64,000 nucleotides of DNA from Sphingomonadaceae bacterium (GCA_947477745.1 CANJUF010000001.1:124001-188000); one strand, 5' to 3'; shown: positions 51,497 to 61,440, counted from the stretch's first letter. Notes: a model not told the origin generated them from the letters alone. Numbers and translations: made by a program.

Positions 51497-52492
51497 TCAA
51501 ACCAGCCGTTCGATAAGCCAGTAGCTCGCCGTCATGCCGATGCCGTAAGTCGAGATGCGAATTGCCGGTGCGACGGCCACAGCGGCAATGCGCCTCACCC
51601 CCTCGATGGCGGCAAGACAGGCGAAAACGATCAGCAACTGCCCCGCCTCGACCCCGAGATTGAAGGCAAGAAGTGCGGCGGGCACGTCGCTTTCGGGCAG
51701 GCCTATCTCGCGCAGCGCGCCCGCGAAGCCGAAACCGTGGAGCAGCCCGAAGACGAAGGCGGCGATCCACGGCGCACGCTCCGTCAGTCCCTTTCGGTCA
51801 GGCCTCTGCTTCACGATCTCGAGCGCGAGAAACACGATCGACAACGCGATCAGCGCCTCGACCGGCTCCTGCGGCAGGCCGATCAATCCCAGCGTCGTCC
51901 CCACCAGAGTAATCGAATGGGCCGCAGTGAAGGCGGTTGCGGCCTTGGCGACTGCCCATGCACGGCGCAGCAGCAGGACCAGTGCAATCACGAACAGCAG
52001 GTGGTCATAGCCCAGCACGATGTGCTCGATGCCGGTCACGAAATAGGTGCGGGCAACCTGCCATGAACTGGCCCGGGCGCGGATCTCGGTCGTTGGCTCG
52101 GCCGCCGTCAGCCGCGAGGCCTGGACCGGACGGCCGAGCGGCGCAACCCGCACCAGGACGTCGCTGCGGGCCGCGGCAAGACCGGACAGGCCGATCCGCG
52201 ATCCCGCGACATTGCCGGTGCAGGTCATTTCGTAGCGCGATACCAGCGCCCGGTCGGCGATTTCGCGGCGCGGTTCGCCCCCCGCCTTGCACGGCTCTGG
52301 CAGAACCGGTTCAATCCGCGCAGGCATTCCGGCAACCAGCGGCGCCTTCCAGACCAGCGACCAGCGCGCCGCATCCTTCTGCGTTAACTCGAGGTATCCG
52401 GGCCGCAGCTCGTCAGCCGCGCCGGGCGCGGGAAGAGCCAGCAGAAGCGCGCCGAGCAGCGCGTCAAACCAGCGCCGCAAAACCGTGCTCAC
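51497..52492 (-). CDS. HupE/UreJ-like membrane protein
   Basis: 'GIEHIVLGYDHLLFVIALVL', 'FTAAHSITLVGTTLG', 'FGLLHGFGFAGAL', 'FNLGVEAGQLLIV'. Confidence 0.9.
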   Translation of the reverse strand: MSTVLRRWFDALLGALLLALPAPGAADELRPGYLELTQKDAARWSLVWKAPLVAGMPARIEPVLPEPCKAGGEPRREIADRALVSRYEMTCTGNVAGSRIGLSGLAAARSDVLVRVAPLGRPVQASRLTAAEPTTEIRARASSWQVARTYFVTGIEHIVLGYDHLLFVIALVLLLRRAWAVAKAATAFTAAHSITLVGTTLGLIGLPQEPVEALIALSIVFLALEIVKQRPDRKGLTERAPWIAAFVFGLLHGFGFAGALREIGLPESDVPAALLAFNLGVEAGQLLIVFACLAAIEGVRRIAAVAVAPAIRISTYGIGMTASYWLIERLV

Positions 52493-53334
52493 GGCTTTTC
52501 AATCGTGATTGCATAGCTATCGAGCAGCGCCTGATAAGCAGCGGCTTCGCGCGCTTCGATGGTAGCGGCGCGCCAGTCGTTCTCGACTTGCTGGCGAACC
52601 TCGGCGAGCCGGGGCGGTCGCGGCGCACTCGCGGCGCGCAGGCGCACCAGATGCATGCCATAGCCCGAAGGCACCGGCCCGCGCCACGCGGGCGAAGGCT
52701 TGCCCGCCAGAACCGCCAGTTCATCGGCAAACTGGTCGCCGAACTCGCGTTCGATCTCGCTTCGGCTCGCGCGCTCCATCGCGCGGGGCACCGAAAGCGG
52801 ATCGCCCAGCTTTTGCCAGTCGGCACCCTGGCCAAGCCGAGCAAGCACATCCCTTCCGCGTTCGCGGGCTTCGGCTGGATCGTGCTGGCCAAGATAGACC
52901 TGATCGAAGCTGATCACCGCGCTGCCGCCATATTTCGACGGATTGGCGCCGATCATCTTCTGCAGTTCGGCATCGCCCGGCTCTTCGCTCTCGACGCTGG
53001 AGCGGGCGAAGTATTCCATCTTCTGGCGCAGCCGCTGGCGGATCACCTCGTCTCCCTGATCGAGACCGAGCCGCCGCGCCTCGCGATAGTAGACCTCATC
53101 CTTGATAAAGTCGCGGATCAGGCCGTCTACCTCGCGCGGACTGGGCGCCCGCCGGAAGGTCTGGGCGAACTGCGCGGCAAGGCCTTCGACCTGCGCCCGC
53201 TCGATGACGATCGTGCGACCTGCTGGATCGACCTCGGTGCCGCGCCAGGCGAAGAACACGAAGATCGCAAGACCGCCCAGAAGGAAATGGACCAGCGGCT
53301 CGCGGCGCAGGCCCCACAATCGATCCCCTATCAT
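52489..53334 (-). CDS. Membrane-anchored PpiC-type peptidyl-prolyl isomerase
   Basis: N-terminal TM 'LVHFLLGGLAIFVFFAW', SurA/PpiC-like 'AWRGPVPSGYGMHLVRL'. Confidence 0.85.
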   Translation of the reverse strand: MIGDRLWGLRREPLVHFLLGGLAIFVFFAWRGTEVDPAGRTIVIERAQVEGLAAQFAQTFRRAPSPREVDGLIRDFIKDEVYYREARRLGLDQGDEVIRQRLRQKMEYFARSSVESEEPGDAELQKMIGANPSKYGGSAVISFDQVYLGQHDPAEARERGRDVLARLGQGADWQKLGDPLSVPRAMERASRSEIEREFGDQFADELAVLAGKPSPAWRGPVPSGYGMHLVRLRAASAPRPPRLAEVRQQVENDWRAATIEAREAAAYQALLDSYAITIEKP

Positions 53335-53342
53335 CACCGGGA

Positions 53343-55235
53343 TCAACCTTGCGGCTTGTACCAGATCGGCGAAGTGTAGGCGCGCTCCTGATGGACCTTC
53401 TGGATATCCTTGCCCAGCTTGGCGCCATGCCGCAGCGCATCGTAAAGCACCCAGCGCGGCGTTGGGATTTCGATCACGCGCAAGTAGTAAAATGCACTCT
53501 GCGCCGGGTCGAAAGCCGGATCGCGCCACACGCTTGTCAGTTCGGCAGCCCCGATCGTGTTGGCGTATGTTGCCTTCGCCTCATCCACGGTATTGCCCAC
53601 CGCAGGCACCTTGCCCTGCGCGTTGACCTTGCGCTTGCCCATGTCGCTCCACACGACATCGTAGACCTTCTCGTGGCTGTTGCCGCTGGCATCGATCCAG
53701 CCCTTGATGACCTGCACCCGGTCGAGATTGGCGCCGATCGGATCCTTGAGCGCCGAAACGATGAATGTCGGCGCGCGTCCCGGCCGCTTGTGCAGTTCGC
53801 CGCCCATTGGCACCCCGCGGCCATAGCCTTGCCTGACCCAGTCGCCCTTGAGGTCGCGCCGCGTGAAGTCCCAGCCGCCGAACAGGCGCACGCGCATGCG
53901 CGGCCCGGTGGTTGCATAGACCTCGCGGCGCATCATCGCGTCGAACAGGGCCTCGCGCGTGTTGGACGTGGCCCAGACGGCGGCGTAACCGCTCGCCAGG
54001 AAATTCCAGCCGATCCGTCCTTCGCCGCCCCCAAGGTTCATCGGCTCCATCGCGCGGATGGAATTCGGCTCGTTGCCGGTGTGCTTGCCGAGAAAATTAT
54101 CGTCGTCGGCCGTCGCGAGCGAAGTATGGCTGTCAGTCGATCCGATCATGCCCAGCCGGTAAGGATTGACGCCGGTCCGCGCCTCGATCTCCAGCCCGCG
54201 CTTGAGCGCCTCGCGCACATATTCCCCGGCGAACATCGCATTGCTCTTGGGCAAGGTGAAAGGCAGGTTGCCAAGCTCCCAGCCGGCAACGCCATAACCG
54301 GCAAATTCGTCATTGGGCGACAGGAATGGATGCGCCTCGCTGTCGCCCTTGATCTGCGTCGCCTCGACCAGCGGCTCGCGCGAGATGCGGCGGCGCGCGT
54401 AAGCGGCAGTCATCGGCCCGCCATCCGGGCCGACCAGTTCGAACATGAGGCCATTGGACACGTTGCTGTTGTGCGGAATGGCAAGCGCGCGGCCGCCAGT
54501 CGTGCGTTCGTAGCGGTCCATGTAATCCCACAGCTTGTCGACGCTGGCGCCGCCGAACTGCGAACCGAAGGGCAGCACCTGGTCGGCCTTGTCCTTGCCG
54601 TCCCGGAAGATGACCACGCGGTGCAAGTTGTTGCCCTTGGGCTGCAGCGAATATTCGAAACCCATGAAAGCGGTGAACTTGCCCGGCTGGTTATACCGCT
54701 CGACGATCGCGGTGTGCTCATGCCAGATGCCGCGCGCAGATTCCTCGTTGCCGAGATCGTAATAGGCTTTGGGGATGGTGCCGTTGGCGCCGTGCACCAT
54801 CAACTCGCCGATGATCTTCTGCGACTCCCGTGGCCCCTGCTTCATCAGGTCCTGCCAGTGCCGCAGGACCGGATCGGTCACCTGCGACGCGGGCATATCA
54901 TAGAGCCGCCTCGTCGAGCCAAGGCTGTCGCTGTGATCGGCGATCACCAGGAAATCGAGCGGCCGGCCGAGCTGCGCCGCAAGGCCGGTGGACGATGTGA
55001 CTTTCTCGCCCCTGGCGAAACGCAGCGCCGCCTCGGGGCCGAGCCGGTTGCCAAACGCGAAGGCGTCAAGCGAATTGGAGGTGTGAAGGTGCGTATCGCC
55101 CCAGAAGACCTGTTCGGGATAGGCCGTCTGCACGGCGGGCTGCTTGCCGGTCACGCTCGCCACAGCCACGCTTTGCTGCGGTGTGGGCGACGCCAGCGCC
55201 GCCATGGCCAGAGCCGCGCCTGCCAGTTTCTTCAT
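53343..55235 (-). CDS. DUF3604 protein, exported, PHP-like metal motifs (copy 1)
   Basis: Signal peptide; 'FWGDTHLHTSNSLDAF', 'LDFLVIADHSDSLG', 'ALAIPHNSNVS', 'GMIGSTDSHTS'. Confidence 0.92.
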   Translation of the reverse strand: MKKLAGAALAMAALASPTPQQSVAVASVTGKQPAVQTAYPEQVFWGDTHLHTSNSLDAFAFGNRLGPEAALRFARGEKVTSSTGLAAQLGRPLDFLVIADHSDSLGSTRRLYDMPASQVTDPVLRHWQDLMKQGPRESQKIIGELMVHGANGTIPKAYYDLGNEESARGIWHEHTAIVERYNQPGKFTAFMGFEYSLQPKGNNLHRVVIFRDGKDKADQVLPFGSQFGGASVDKLWDYMDRYERTTGGRALAIPHNSNVSNGLMFELVGPDGGPMTAAYARRRISREPLVEATQIKGDSEAHPFLSPNDEFAGYGVAGWELGNLPFTLPKSNAMFAGEYVREALKRGLEIEARTGVNPYRLGMIGSTDSHTSLATADDDNFLGKHTGNEPNSIRAMEPMNLGGGEGRIGWNFLASGYAAVWATSNTREALFDAMMRREVYATTGPRMRVRLFGGWDFTRRDLKGDWVRQGYGRGVPMGGELHKRPGRAPTFIVSALKDPIGANLDRVQVIKGWIDASGNSHEKVYDVVWSDMGKRKVNAQGKVPAVGNTVDEAKATYANTIGAAELTSVWRDPAFDPAQSAFYYLRVIEIPTPRWVLYDALRHGAKLGKDIQKVHQERAYTSPIWYKPQG

Positions 55236-55371
55236 CGCCGTTCTCCTCTCCCGTGGACCGACTATCGCCCGAGCTACCGCCGCTGTCCATCCCCGCGCCT
55301 TGCGTTGACGCAAGGGCAGGATCGTGCACATTGCCGCAATGCCGGCGGCGAGACCGGCCCGGAGAGAAGAT

Positions 55372-57324
55372 ATGAAGGCATTGCCCTGGATCGCAGGCCT
55401 AGGCGGGGCGGCTTTGCTGGCTGCGGCGGCCCTGATGCAGCTGAATGGCGATCCCGCGAAGGCGGCTGAAGTGGAGCCGCCAGACTGGGCGGCCGCCGAA
55501 GGTGCGGTTCCGGCCAATCCCCTGAAAGACGCCTATTTCGGCGAGCTTCACCTGCACACCAACCATTCGTTCGACAGCTTCATCTTCGGCAACCCTTTGG
55601 GGCCGGACGAGGCCTACCGCTTCGCCCAGGGCGAGCCGGTGAAATTCTATGGCGGGCAGATGCGCAGGCTCGACCGCCCGCTCGATTTCGTGGCAGTCAC
55701 CGACCATGCCGAGTTCCTCGGCGAACTTAGGCTTTGCACCACGCCCGGCTCCGAGGTCTACGAGACCGAGATGTGCGCCTCGATGCGCGCCAACAACATG
55801 GCCGCATTCTCCAAGCTCGCAACCAGCGTTACCGCGCGCAAGCGCATGGCGGATGTCTGTCACGAAGACGGAGAGCTGTGCGTGGCGACAGCAGATACCC
55901 TGTGGACGCAAGTGCGCCTCACCGCCAACCGCTATTACAAGCCCGGCAAATTCACCACGCTGATCGGCTACGAGTTTTCCGCCAACGCGCCGACGGCCAG
56001 GTTCACCAACATGGACAACAAGACCAAGGCCGACGTGCCCGGTATGCTTCACCGAAACGTGATCTTCCGCAGCGACGCGGTGCCCGACAGGGCCTTCAGC
56101 GCCTATGACGGCACCGGCGAAGATATGCACACGTGGATGGAAGCGAACTGCACCGGCGCCTGCCGGGTGCTCGCGATCCCGCACAACATCAACTATTCGT
56201 GGGGCCGGTTCTTTTGGGACGGAAAGAACTCTGACGGCTCACCGTGGACCAGGGAGATACTCGAGCGCCGCGCCCGGATCGAGCCGCTGATCGAGATTTT
56301 CCAGATCAAGGGCTCGTCCGAATGCATGGCCGGGGTCGGCCTCACTGACGAAGAATGCGGCTTCGAGAACGCGGTGGCCGCTTGCCCGGCAGGCGAGGAA
56401 GACGGCTGCGCCAGCGGCAATGCCTTCGTGCGCACCGGCCTCGTCAAGGGGTTGAAGATCGAAGACGAAATGGGGGTCAATCCGTTCAAGTACGGGATCA
56501 TCGCGGCGACCGATTCGCACAACGGCAATCCGGGCGACACGCGCGAGAGCAGCTATGCCGGACACCTCGGCGGACAGGATTCGACCCTTGGCAAGCGGCT
56601 CGGCTATCTCGACGCGCCCGGACCCGATGGCAGGCACGAGAAGGCGCGCAAGTTCGGCTTCACCATGTACAATCCCGGCGGGCTTGCCGGCGTCTGGGCG
56701 CCGAGGAACACGCGCGGCGCGATCTGGGATGCGCTGCACAGCCGCGAAACTTTCGGCACCTCGGGCACGCGCATTCGCGTGCGCTTCTTCGGATCGTTCG
56801 CTTATCCCGCTGATCTTCATCGCAGGCCCGGCATGCTGACGGCCGCCTATGCCAGGGGCGTGCCGATGGGCGGCGACCTGAAACGTGCGGGCAAGGTCAA
56901 GGCCCCGCGTTTTGTCGTCCAGGCCTTGCGCGATCCCGAGAGCGCACCTTTGCAGAAGATCCAGATCATCAAGGGCTGGACCGAAAATGGCGAGCTGAAA
57001 TCGCGCACATTCGATGTCGTCTGTTCCGATGGGATCAGGCCCGACCTCAGGACCGGCATGTGCGCCGACAATCGGGCTTCGGTCGATATGCAGACCTGCG
57101 AGCCCGCCAAGGGCAAGGGCGCGGCGCAGCTTGCCGCGACATGGACCGATCCCGGTTTCGATGCTTCGAAGCGCGCGATCTATTATGTGCGCGTCCTTGA
57201 AAATCCGACCTGCCGGTGGAGCACGCGCGATTCGCTGAGGCTCGGCGTGCCGCACGATCCGAAATGGAGCGCCGCGATCAGGGAACGGGCGTGGACCTCG
57301 CCGATCTGGTATTCCCCTAACTGA
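55372..57324 (+). CDS. DUF3604 protein, exported, PHP-like metal motifs (copy 2)
   Basis: Signal peptide or TM; 'YFGELHLHTNHSFDSF', 'LDFVAVTDHAEFLG', 'VLAIPHNINYS', 'GIIAATDSHNG'. Confidence 0.92.
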   Translation: MKALPWIAGLGGAALLAAAALMQLNGDPAKAAEVEPPDWAAAEGAVPANPLKDAYFGELHLHTNHSFDSFIFGNPLGPDEAYRFAQGEPVKFYGGQMRRLDRPLDFVAVTDHAEFLGELRLCTTPGSEVYETEMCASMRANNMAAFSKLATSVTARKRMADVCHEDGELCVATADTLWTQVRLTANRYYKPGKFTTLIGYEFSANAPTARFTNMDNKTKADVPGMLHRNVIFRSDAVPDRAFSAYDGTGEDMHTWMEANCTGACRVLAIPHNINYSWGRFFWDGKNSDGSPWTREILERRARIEPLIEIFQIKGSSECMAGVGLTDEECGFENAVAACPAGEEDGCASGNAFVRTGLVKGLKIEDEMGVNPFKYGIIAATDSHNGNPGDTRESSYAGHLGGQDSTLGKRLGYLDAPGPDGRHEKARKFGFTMYNPGGLAGVWAPRNTRGAIWDALHSRETFGTSGTRIRVRFFGSFAYPADLHRRPGMLTAAYARGVPMGGDLKRAGKVKAPRFVVQALRDPESAPLQKIQIIKGWTENGELKSRTFDVVCSDGIRPDLRTGMCADNRASVDMQTCEPAKGKGAAQLAATWTDPGFDASKRAIYYVRVLENPTCRWSTRDSLRLGVPHDPKWSAAIRERAWTSPIWYSPN

Positions 57325-57447
57325 TCCGATCGACGGTCTCGTAATGGCCCGGTCTTGCCTTTGACAGCGCCTGCGTCCGGGCTTACCCGCGTTCGCAGAG
57401 CAGCGTTCGGCCTGATGGAGACCGGACCGCCGGAGGAGAGAAAATTC

Positions 57448-58308
57448 ATGTCGAGAACCAGGAAGCGCGCTTTCGTAACCGGCGCGAGCCGCGGTGTGGG
57501 CAAGGGCATTGCCGTTACGCTTGCCAAGCACGGTTTTGACGTCGCGATCACCGCGCGCACCGTCAACGAGGGGGAGGAGCGCGAGCACTCCTCGACCGTC
57601 ACCAAGTCCGATACTTCGGCCCTGCCGGGCAGCCTCTCGTCCACTGCAGACCTGATGCGTGCCGAAGGCGCCGAAGTGCTGGTGCTGCCGGCCGATCTGC
57701 TTGACCGCGCCTCGCTGGGCGCTGCGGCGACCACGGTGCTGGAGCGCTGGGGCGGGGTGGACCTGGTGGTGCACAATGCCCGCTTCATCGGCCCGGGGCA
57801 CATGGACATGATGCTCGACACGCCGATCGACATTCTCGAAAAGCACGTCAACGGCAACGCGTTCGCGCCCTTCGTGCTCAACCACTATTTCCTGCCCTCG
57901 ATGATCAAGCAGGGCGGCGGCACGGTGATCTACATCACATCGACCTCGGCCTACGACCTGCCCAGCCGCAAGGCAGGCACCGGTGGCTACGGCCTGTGCT
58001 ACGGCATGTCGAAGGCGGCCGGGCATTCGATCGCCGGCTTCCTCGCGCTCGAATACGGCGACCAGGGCATCCGCTCGTTCAACGTGCAGCCCGGCCCGAT
58101 CAAGACCGAGCGCTTGCTGCAGGACATGAAGGCTTTCGGTTTCAACGCCGAAGACTGGACCCCGCCCGAAGTCATCGGCGAAGTCTGCAACTGGCTTGCG
58201 ACCTCGAAGGACGCCGACAAATATGCCGGTCAGTGCGTGCAGGGCCAGGAACTGTGCGACGAACTCAACCTGCTGCCCGGCTGGTCGCTGAAGCCGATCG
58301 CGGTCTGA
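57448..58308 (+). CDS. SDR family oxidoreductase
   Basis: 'AFVTGASRGVGKGIAVTLA', 'DLVVHNARFIGPGHMDM', 'GYGLCYGMSKAAGHSIAGFLALEYGDQGI'. Confidence 0.93.
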   Translation: MSRTRKRAFVTGASRGVGKGIAVTLAKHGFDVAITARTVNEGEEREHSSTVTKSDTSALPGSLSSTADLMRAEGAEVLVLPADLLDRASLGAAATTVLERWGGVDLVVHNARFIGPGHMDMMLDTPIDILEKHVNGNAFAPFVLNHYFLPSMIKQGGGTVIYITSTSAYDLPSRKAGTGGYGLCYGMSKAAGHSIAGFLALEYGDQGIRSFNVQPGPIKTERLLQDMKAFGFNAEDWTPPEVIGEVCNWLATSKDADKYAGQCVQGQELCDELNLLPGWSLKPIAV

Positions 58309-58391
58309 CGGGGCTGCCCCGCGAAGCTGCGGCGCGGCGGGCCTGATGTCATGTCGGGTCCGTCCGTCCCGCTTCGCCGGCGCTCGGCAAT

Positions 58392-58922
58392 TCAATCTGC
58401 CAACGAGACCTGGTAAACCCGCCCTGCGCTGTTGAGCGGATAGAGCGCGGAGGCAAACTCGCCTTCGATATAGGCTGCCTTTCCGCCGCTGCGCGCGATG
58501 TCGTCGCGCACTTCTTCGGGAAGGCAGGCCCAGCGGCCCCGCGCCTTGAGCGTGTCAGCGTCAACAAATTTCGCGGTCAGTTTCCGGCAGGGTTCGCCAT
58601 TCCAGACCGCCGGCTGATCGACCGCGCCCTTGTAGCGAAGCTCGAAGGCGCAGGCCGGCTTTCCCGAAACGACATCGTCCCTCTGACTAACGAAAACCGA
58701 TTCTGCCGTTTCCACCGGCTCTTCGTCGATGGTGAGGGGAAGGGAATCGGCAGCGCCGAACACCGCAGACTCCTCGCTTGCGGCCTGAACCGGCCCAGCC
58801 CGATCGCCAGTCGGTGAGGTAGTAGACGCCGCGTCCGGCTTGCCCGTATCGGCTGGCGCAGGTTCGCTGCGGCGTTGATCACAGGCTCCGGCTAGAACGG
58901 CCAGCAGCAGGCTCGCTGCCAC
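58392..58922 (-). CDS. Hypothetical lipoprotein
   Basis: Lipobox-like 'LLAVLAGAC' followed by a low-complexity spacer; start uncertain (GTG proposed). Confidence 0.55.
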   Translation of the reverse strand: MAASLLLAVLAGACDQRRSEPAPADTGKPDAASTTSPTGDRAGPVQAASEESAVFGAADSLPLTIDEEPVETAESVFVSQRDDVVSGKPACAFELRYKGAVDQPAVWNGEPCRKLTAKFVDADTLKARGRWACLPEEVRDDIARSGGKAAYIEGEFASALYPLNSAGRVYQVSLAD

Positions 58923-58971
58923 AGGCCAGACGCGAATTGCGCATCGGCCTGCATTCGGCCGCGCCTCGCAA

Positions 58972-60174
58972 TCAAGCCGGATCGAATTCGACGTGGAGGT
59001 GATTGTTCGAGGCATTCTCGAAAATCTCGAAGATGACATCGTATCCGCTTCCGATCTCTGCCTGCACCGATTCGGCGAACTTGCGGCCGACTGACACCAG
59101 AACATTGTTGCCCCGGGAATCAAGCGCACGTCCGTCATAATGGAGCGATCCCTTCTTGTGCGTGGAATCGTTACCCGAGGTTATGACCGGCGTGGGCAGG
59201 TCCATGGTCTTCGCCAGCTTGGCGACTGCGGTGATCGCGATCCCCATGGCAGGGTCGAGCTGCGAGATCTTCACAGCCGCGCTCCTTACCAGCACTCCGT
59301 TGGCGGCAGCCACCGCGTTTCCATCGATCGTCGCGGCTGCCGCGCCAGGCTGCACCGACTTGATGATCACGGGGCCAGCAGCATCGAGCATTTTCAGGGC
59401 ATCGGCGAGTTCTGCGGGATACCTGTTCTTGGTAATGCTGATCAGTTGGTTTCTCTGCCCCTTTGGGAGCTTGGTATTGGCGGCGACCCCCAGCACGTAG
59501 TCGGTCCGGCGGGCATAGATAGCCTCGATCAAGCGGCGGTCGTATTTGGCCGAAGTCCTCGCCTCGCCCTTGTCGCAGGCGTTGACTGCATCGATGAGGA
59601 TGACGGCAGCCTTGCTGTGCTGGACCGCCACCGACCAGCACGCATCGCGCACGCCGTCGTGGCGCGCATCGAGGTCGAGGCCCTTCGCGGCAAGCACTGC
59701 GGCGACTGCGGTGCGATAATGCGTGCGTTCGATGAAGGTATGCTGGGCATCGCCGAAGGCCTGCGTCTGCGCCGCCGCAATTTCTTTCCAGATTCGTGAG
59801 AAATCGGCGGAGCCCGGCGTCGACGCACCGAATCTATCTGCCCAGGGCTTGCCCTCGGCCTTGAGGAAAGCGGTCAATGTCCCCGCGGCCGACGACAGCT
59901 GATAGGTGCCGTAGGAAACTCCGCCGGGATCGGAGACGCCGGTCGAGACCGCTCCCGGTCCTTCCTTGGCGCTTTCGTATTTCTGCGAGAGCGCGCCGAG
60001 CCGGTGCGCGCTTGCGGCGGACGGCGCCGACTTGGGCTTGGCCGGTTCGGGAGCTGGCAGCGGCACCGCCGCTTCCGCCAGATCGCAGGCAAGATCCAGC
60101 GCCTGCACATGCTTTTTGGTAAGACGCCCGCCAAGCAGGATCCTGACGGCATCGAAAATCGGCTTCCTGTTCAT
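58972..60174 (-). CDS. Predicted two-domain cell-wall hydrolase (lysozyme/chitosanase-like plus M15 peptidase-like)
   Basis: 'SDPGGVSYGTYQLSSAAGTLTAFL...' VgrG-related/lysozyme-like region; C-terminal 'STHKKGSLHYDGRALDSRG...NNHLHVEF' M15-like metal motif. Confidence 0.7.
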   Translation of the reverse strand: MNRKPIFDAVRILLGGRLTKKHVQALDLACDLAEAAVPLPAPEPAKPKSAPSAASAHRLGALSQKYESAKEGPGAVSTGVSDPGGVSYGTYQLSSAAGTLTAFLKAEGKPWADRFGASTPGSADFSRIWKEIAAAQTQAFGDAQHTFIERTHYRTAVAAVLAAKGLDLDARHDGVRDACWSVAVQHSKAAVILIDAVNACDKGEARTSAKYDRRLIEAIYARRTDYVLGVAANTKLPKGQRNQLISITKNRYPAELADALKMLDAAGPVIIKSVQPGAAAATIDGNAVAAANGVLVRSAAVKISQLDPAMGIAITAVAKLAKTMDLPTPVITSGNDSTHKKGSLHYDGRALDSRGNNVLVSVGRKFAESVQAEIGSGYDVIFEIFENASNNHLHVEFDPA

Positions 60175-60518
60175 CGGCTCCCAGCCCCCTGTTCGTCTGG
60201 CTTCGAGACAGACCCTTTTCGAAGGCCGCTCCGAAGAACAACTGCACTTGCGAATTGGACTGTTCAAATTAATTCTTCTTAACTGGCAATGTAGAGCAAC
60301 AGTTGAAGTTGGAATGGGGAAGCCGTGTTGGTTGCCATTGCGCCGTTATGGACATGCGCCCGGTCCTGCCTGTTCGCTTGGCGATGGCTGGCGGACCTGC
60401 AAACCGGGACGGATTCGTTTTTCCGCATTCCGCTTGATCGCGGCGCGCAGATGAACGAAGCTGTGCGGCACAGTCTTTGGCGATCCGCAAACAGGGTCGC
60501 AGCGCGGGAGGCGCCGAG

Positions 60519-61433
60519 ATGGCAACCACAGCGGCGGTGCAAGGCCCCGCCATCGAAACCGGGTCCGGCGGCTGCAACGCGGTCCAGCGCGGCCGTCCGG
60601 CCCGCCTGACCTTCGAGCCGCTCGACGCGCCCTTCGGCGTGGTGGTGCGCGGCATCGAATGGAGCGACACCCCGCCAGAACCCGAGGTGGTCGCCGAGCT
60701 CACCCGCGCGATGCGCCGCCATCTGCTGCTGGTGCTGCGCGGACAGAGCTCGCCCAGCCATGAGCAGTCCAACCTGTTCTGGGGCGCGTTCGGGCCGCTT
60801 GTGATGGAAACGCTCGACGGACAGTTTCACTACAACCGTTTCAGCACCGAGAAAGCGGTCAACAACGTGATGCGCAGCAAGGAGGGCGGCAACCTCGTCG
60901 TCGCCGGCGATGACGGCATGATCGAGCTGGGGTGGCATTCAGACCAGTCACACAAGCCCCAGTTCAAGACGATCTCGCTGCTGGAGAACGTGCGCTTCGG
61001 GCCGGGCGCGGTGCCGACCGCGTTCCGCGACATGTACACCGTGTGCGAATTGCTGCCGCGCGAGATCAAGGCTCGGTTGGAGGGCAAGCAGGGCATTTTC
61101 CTCGATCCGCGCCTGCCCGGCCCCGACAAGCTGCCGCGCCTGTGCGACGCCATGCATCCGATCATCGCGTCGCATCCGGTCAGCGGCCGCAAGGCGATAT
61201 TCGGCAGCAACTGGACGATCCACCGGATCGCCGGGATGAACGCCGAAGACAGCGCCGAGACAGTCGCCATGCTGCGCGACTTCGCTTTGGATAACGCGCC
61301 CTACTACGAGCATTTCTGGCAGGAGGGCGACATCTGCGTGTGGGACAATTTCGGCCTTCAGCACCGCCGCGAATTCCAGCCGCCGGGAGTGGAGCGGACC
61401 ATGCGCCTGTTCGAGGGCGTGGCCGAAGGTTGA
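60519..61433 (+). CDS. TauD/TfdA family dioxygenase
   Basis: 'LTFEPLDAPFGVVVRGIEWSD', 'GWHSDQSHK', 'CVWDNFGLQHRRE'. Confidence 0.92.
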   Translation: MATTAAVQGPAIETGSGGCNAVQRGRPARLTFEPLDAPFGVVVRGIEWSDTPPEPEVVAELTRAMRRHLLLVLRGQSSPSHEQSNLFWGAFGPLVMETLDGQFHYNRFSTEKAVNNVMRSKEGGNLVVAGDDGMIELGWHSDQSHKPQFKTISLLENVRFGPGAVPTAFRDMYTVCELLPREIKARLEGKQGIFLDPRLPGPDKLPRLCDAMHPIIASHPVSGRKAIFGSNWTIHRIAGMNAEDSAETVAMLRDFALDNAPYYEHFWQEGDICVWDNFGLQHRREFQPPGVERTMRLFEGVAEG

Positions 61434-61440
61434 TACCCGC

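Noticed and set aside
53349-55469. 706-aa plus-strand ORF
   Set aside because: Antisense shadow of the DUF3604 gene; low-complexity Arg/His-rich translation with no family motifs, typical of high-GC opposite frames
56239-58395. 718-aa minus-strand ORF
   Set aside because: Antisense to DUF3604 copy 2 and the SDR gene, both with clear motifs; shadow ORF
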